From JBGPJM01 sp041485385 (lineage in GTDB: Bacteria > Planctomycetota > Phycisphaerae > Phycisphaerales > UBA1924), in contig JBGPJM010000048.1 in NCBI GenBank assembly GCA_041485385.1, positions 1 to 26,083 of the forward strand: a DNA stretch of 26,083 bases, written 5' to 3'. Below are positions 23,360 to 26,083 of the stretch, piece by piece (position 1 is the stretch's first letter; each line of letters begins with the position of its first letter). Below the pieces are notes generated by a model. The model did no database searches. It was given only the letters and a program-made list of their open reading frames with translations, and had not been told where the DNA came from. The position numbers were made by a program, and so were the translations under genes.

Positions 23360-24121
23360 ATGCGAATCGCGAGCCTCCTCCTCCTGTCCCTCGGCTTGGG
23401 TTTCATCGCCACGGTGGCGGTGGCCTGGGGTCTCGCCGCGTGGCTCCCTCAGAAGGGCGCGGGTTGGGAGAAGCGCCAAATCTACGATCCCTCGCGCGAT
23501 GACTTCAGCTGCCTCGTGATGATGTCCGAATACCGCCGCGTCGCAGCCGTGCGGCGGGCGTGGAACGTCGTGTACCCGGCCGTTCATCGAATCGTCTTGC
23601 CGTTCCGCGACGCGATTGCCGATCCGCTGGAGGTCGGCGGCCACGCGCCGCACTTGCACGGGTCGTCATGGGGACGCGCACCGGCCGTACTGGCGGAACC
23701 GCGCAGCTCGCCGCAGGACGGCTGCGATCACGCGACCGGCTGGCCCGCCCTTGCAGGCTGGTACGGGATGTCGCGGACCGTGTCGTCCTCCGGTGGGACG
23801 CAGTTCGATTTCCTCGGCGGCGTCGAGCTGCCGCGACCAGCCTCCGCGCCCGGCTACCCATTCCTCGGCTCCTGGTACGAAGCCTGGAAACTTCGCGCCC
23901 TCCCGCTCCGGCCGATCTGGCGGGGCCTCGCCATCGACACCGCGTTCTACGCCGGTGTGTCGTTCCTGTTCCTCCGCGGCGCGGCGGCCGCTCGTCGCGC
24001 CCACCGCCGCCGTCGCGCCCGCTGCACGCGCTGCGCCTACGACCTCACCGGCCTCCAGCCCGGTGCGCCGTGCCCGGAGTGCGGGGCAGCAGCGGTTGGT
24101 GCCGATACCCTAAAGGTGTGA
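23360..24121 (+). CDS. Zinc-ribbon membrane protein, longer subfamily (copy D)
   Basis: A 253-aa protein from ATG 23360, 25 nt after copy C's stop. The frame is open upstream, but that part is copy C's ribbon read in another frame. It has an N-terminal signal-anchor helix (LLLLSLGLGFIATVAVAWGL), a large outside domain (about 30-185), a second helix (AIDTAFYAGVSFLFL), an RRAHRRRRAR hinge and the ribbon with Cys222, Cys225, Cys238 and Cys241 (CTRCAYDLTGL...PCPEC). The N-terminus differs from copies A, B, C and E, so this is a separate subfamily. Its last residues (GADTLKV) and the DNA around the stop nearly repeat those of copy B, and the stop overlaps the GTG of copy E. Confidence 0.74.
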   Translation: MRIASLLLLSLGLGFIATVAVAWGLAAWLPQKGAGWEKRQIYDPSRDDFSCLVMMSEYRRVAAVRRAWNVVYPAVHRIVLPFRDAIADPLEVGGHAPHLHGSSWGRAPAVLAEPRSSPQDGCDHATGWPALAGWYGMSRTVSSSGGTQFDFLGGVELPRPASAPGYPFLGSWYEAWKLRALPLRPIWRGLAIDTAFYAGVSFLFLRGAAAARRAHRRRRARCTRCAYDLTGLQPGAPCPECGAAAVGADTLKV

Positions 24122-24577
24122 AGCCGCACCCGAGGATCAGGAAGGCGGTGAAATGGGGCGGGGTGGTGCTGACCGCCCTGCTCCTGACGGCGTTGGTCGC
24201 CAGCGCGTGGCGGACGTTCGTGTGGGCGTGCACCTGGGGGCCATGGGCGGCCATCCATCCATGCCGGCCGTGTGGAGATTTGCACGGCCGAATACGTCCC
24301 TCAAGAAACGTTCGCATCGCGGTGGTTCGTCTTCAAGCGATCGGATCCGTATCTATTGTGGCGGTTCAACTGGGGAGCGCCGCTGAACGACTTCGAGACG
24401 CCAATCTGGATTCTCGTGGTTCTGACGGCCATGCCGACCGCCTCCGCCTGGCGCCTCGACACCCTCGCCCGCCGCCGTGCCCGCATCGACCAATGCCCCA
24501 AGTGCAACTACGACCGCCGCGGCATCGCCGCCGGTGTGCCGTCCCCGGAGTGCGGAGCGCCGCCCGCCACAGCCTGA
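24118..24577 (+). pseudogene. Frameshifted zinc-ribbon membrane protein (copy E)
   Basis: GTG 24118 (overlapping copy D's stop as GTGA) starts VKPHPRIRKAVKWGG and a membrane helix in one frame. The rest of the protein (VEICTAEYVPQETFASRWF, a second helix ILVVLTAMPTASAW, and the ribbon) continues in the next frame to the stop at 24577. The switch falls at a CCAT triplet repeat (24251-24262). With two units instead of three, the reading frame would be continuous as AAIHAGRVEIC. The ribbon is also damaged: CPKC is kept, but the second pair reads PSPEC instead of PCPEC. Together these suggest an inactivated copy, though slippage could restore the frame. Confidence 0.75.
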
Positions 24578-24595
24578 GCACCGGTTCTGTAGTTG

Positions 24596-25702
24596 TCAGG
24601 CGCCGAGTACAGGCGACCGCCGGACGCGCCGGCTCGTCAACAGCACAACGACGAGCGCAACCGAGCCGGCCCCCGGCGCGGGGATGTGCGCCACGAATGC
24701 CGTCACGGTCCCAGACCCAAGGTGCGCGCGTCCGACGAAGGTCAGCCCGTCGGCCGACATCCCGTCGACAGCCTCAAGCGTGTACCCCTGCAGGTTGAGG
24801 CCGTGCCTGCCGCTGAGGAAGCCTGCGAGCGAGCTGAACCCCCGCCCCTCCTCCCAGATGAACGGAACGAGGCTGTTCCCGACCAGCGAGGTGCCGGCAA
24901 AGGCGTCTCCCGCGCCGGTCATGTCCGAGATCAGGTTGAAGCTTGCCCCCATGAATGCTCCGAGGTGCCGCAGCGGCTGGCCCTCGCGCCAGAGGAAGAT
25001 CGGCCCGCCCTCGGTCCCCGCGATAATCGATCCGTCGAACGACGCGACGAGCGGCTCGGCGGCACCGCCGGGCGGTGCCAGGAACTGGGCCGCTCCGCTC
25101 GGCGCCCATCGGACGCCGGTCACCGCCCCCGCGGGCATCGTCCATCCGGTTGCGAAGCGCCCATCGCCGGAAACGTTGGAGAGGTTCCCCTGTCCGAAGA
25201 GCTGGAGGTTGATCCGGCCCGTCGCCTCCGACCATCGAAACGGCTGATTCGCGCCGTACAGGCTGCCCACGATGACCTGTCCGTCGTCGGAGACGGCGCG
25301 TGCGACCGAATCCTGGTCGCCGAATCCGGGAAGGTTCCTGAGCAGCCGCTGGCCATGGTCCGGCGTCCAGACAAAGCCGCCGGTGATCGCGCCCACGTCG
25401 GCCCCGCCCACGATGGTGGAGCCGTCGAAGGAGATGTCGTGCCCCCAGCCGGGCCCGATGTTCAGCAGCGTCCGCGACTGGACGTCGTACCGAAACGCGA
25501 GGCTGAAGTTGCTCAGCAGCACGTACGGTCCATCGCCGGAGACGCCGCCGACGCCGTTCACGCCGGCACCCGCCTCGGCGACCAACGGCCTGAAGTAGTT
25601 CGCCGGCGGCCCACCGCCGTCCGGTTGGGCCATCGCCGCGGAGCAAACCGTTGCGCCGACCGCGAGCGCGGCCACCCCCCGGGCGTTGAATGGCACAGGC
25701 AT
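24596..25702 (-). CDS. Secreted HAF-repeat-type beta-propeller protein with PEP-CTERM-like tail
   Basis: A 368-aa protein. ATG 25702 is preceded by a purine-rich GGAGGAGGAAGAGG. Residues 1-25 are a signal peptide ending AMA. The body is built from repeats of about 45 residues of the kind SxDGxxIVGxxxG...FxW: for example SFDGSTIVGGADVGAITGGF, SDDGQVIVGSLYGANQPFRW and SADGLTFVGRA. This is the extracellular HAF-repeat pattern, likely a beta propeller. The tail reads IPAPGAGSVALVVVLLTSRR, an exosortase-type sorting signal with a PAPG start, a hydrophobic helix and an Arg cluster. It converges with copy E, 18 nt away. With the protein at 15525 it is the second cell-envelope-sorted product here. 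Ligand and role are unknown. Confidence 0.82.
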   Translation of the reverse strand: MPVPFNARGVAALAVGATVCSAAMAQPDGGGPPANYFRPLVAEAGAGVNGVGGVSGDGPYVLLSNFSLAFRYDVQSRTLLNIGPGWGHDISFDGSTIVGGADVGAITGGFVWTPDHGQRLLRNLPGFGDQDSVARAVSDDGQVIVGSLYGANQPFRWSEATGRINLQLFGQGNLSNVSGDGRFATGWTMPAGAVTGVRWAPSGAAQFLAPPGGAAEPLVASFDGSIIAGTEGGPIFLWREGQPLRHLGAFMGASFNLISDMTGAGDAFAGTSLVGNSLVPFIWEEGRGFSSLAGFLSGRHGLNLQGYTLEAVDGMSADGLTFVGRAHLGSGTVTAFVAHIPAPGAGSVALVVVLLTSRRVRRSPVLGA

Positions 25703-25758
25703 GCCTCTTCCTCCTCCGACACCGTTCGAGCACTGCGGTGCCGATCTCGTCTCACCAC

Positions 25759-25764
25759 ATCATA
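25759..25764 (-). promoter_or_regulatory. Possible -10 element (TATGAT) of the HAF-repeat gene
   Basis: On the minus strand TTTGTATGATG stands out in GC-rich DNA about 57 nt before the start codon. No good -35 hexamer is found at 16-18 nt, so the call is weak. Confidence 0.33.
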
Positions 25765-25812
25765 CAAAGACCGCCGCGGCGGCCGCGGCAAGGAGGTCCC
25801 CGCTTCAGGGTT

Positions 25813-25842
25813 GCAATCCTGCGCGCCAAATCGGGGGAATAG
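25813..25842. repeat. Second copy of the TGCGCGC-CCAAA-CGGGG box
   Basis: It reads GCAATCC, TGCGCGC, CAAATCGGGGG and AATAGG in order, closely matching 18983-19010. Here it lies about 110 nt before the start codon of the divergently read HAF-repeat gene, a position suited to a regulator site. Confidence 0.5.
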
Positions 25843-25905
25843 GTGCAGATTCTCTTGCGATTCCGCGGCCCGCACGTAGAGTGGCTAGACCGTGAACGTG
25901 GGCAA

Positions 25906-25947
25906 GGGCCCAGCCCTAAGGCCCAGGGCCTAGGGCCTAAGGCCTGG
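25906..25947. repeat. Heptanucleotide tandem repeat, consensus GGCCTAR
   Basis: Six consecutive 7-bp units: GGGCCCA, GCCCTAA, GGCCCAG, GGCCTAG, GGCCTAA and GGCCTGG. Because the unit is nearly self-complementary, the array can fold on itself (GCCCTA at 25913-25918 with TAGGGC at 25931-25936). Confidence 0.8.
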
Positions 25948-26006
25948 TGGGGGGACGGGATGGGGACACCGAATACAGCGACGTGGTGCGGACGCGCTGG
26001 CTCCCG

Positions 26007-26041
26007 CTGCTTACTGCCTTCTGCTCGCTGCGTACTCCTCG
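26007..26041. repeat. Heptanucleotide tandem repeat, consensus CTGCNNN
   Basis: Five 7-bp units in register: CTGCTTA, CTGCCTT, CTGCTCG, CTGCGTA and CTCCTCG. The first four bases are fixed (one change in the last unit) and the next three vary. Confidence 0.75.
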
Positions 26042-26083
26042 CGCGTGCGCGCACATATTGGCGGCCGCTAACCGCATCAACTC

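Larger units (their letters stand above)
25703..26083. other. Non-coding stretch upstream of the HAF-repeat gene
   Basis: No supportable gene. It holds a possible -10 for the HAF-repeat gene, a 12-bp palindrome CCGCCGCGGCGG (25771-25782), the repeated TGCGCGC box and two heptanucleotide arrays. The short open frames here have no protein-like features. Confidence 0.6.

Noticed and set aside
1..26083. CRISPR array, insertion sequence or phage genes
   Set aside because: No direct repeats of CRISPR size with regular spacers and no transposase, integrase or phage structural motifs were found; the repeats seen have 7-9 bp or 93-bp coding periods.

Overview
The window is GC-rich, densely coding bacterial chromosome. 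Its character points to a planctomycete, probably of the Phycisphaerae. The reasons are a DUF1800/DUF1501 exported-protein pair, two secreted proteins with PEP-CTERM-like tails, a tandem family of membrane proteins ending in a CxxC...CPEC zinc ribbon, and degenerate short tandem repeats between genes. The lineage is inferred from family content only; there is no rRNA. Many long opposite-strand open frames are GC-driven shadows of the real genes.

Layout. (1) 1-4868, minus strand: a small membrane-anchored protein of unknown function, then a fusion of a nucleoside-phosphorylase-like domain with NadD, then a large membrane PAS/coiled-coil protein with a degenerate histidine-kinase core and a probable PilZ start, cut by the window edge. 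(2) 5033-5107: tRNA-Glu(UUC). (3) 5160-15262, plus strand: a likely three-gene unit. It holds a 1253-aa DUF1800 protein with two CBM60-like modules, a Tat-type DUF1501 protein, and a 1642-aa protein joining a glycosidase-like barrel, a middle domain, an intact Ser-Asp-His esterase and a second hydrolase that has lost its nucleophile. (4) 15525-15941: a small PEP-CTERM-like protein closed by a strong GCAA-loop hairpin. (5) 16074-18965: a secreted M16 zinc peptidase. (6) 18966-19364: a spacer holding a broken 5' piece of rtcA and a repeated box. (7) 19365-21464, minus strand: a large secreted protein with a lectin-like C-terminus. (8) 21683-24577: an accessory island with 9-bp repeats, a tiny membrane protein, a protein of four 31-aa repeats, and five members or fragments of the zinc-ribbon family. 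(9) 24596-25702, minus strand: a HAF-repeat PEP-CTERM-like protein. (10) 25703-26083: non-coding, with two different heptanucleotide arrays.

Working together. Region 3 is the best candidate for an undescribed system. DUF1800 and DUF1501 proteins are a widespread exported pair without a settled function. Here the pair carries xylan-type carbohydrate-binding modules and sits just upstream of a multi-module glycosidase/esterase, which suggests a secreted or surface machine for an acylated, possibly glucuronoxylan-like, polysaccharide. Region 8 looks like a paralog family caught expanding and decaying, with duplicated stop/start junctions, a truncated leader, an internally shortened copy and a copy frameshifted at a CCAT repeat.
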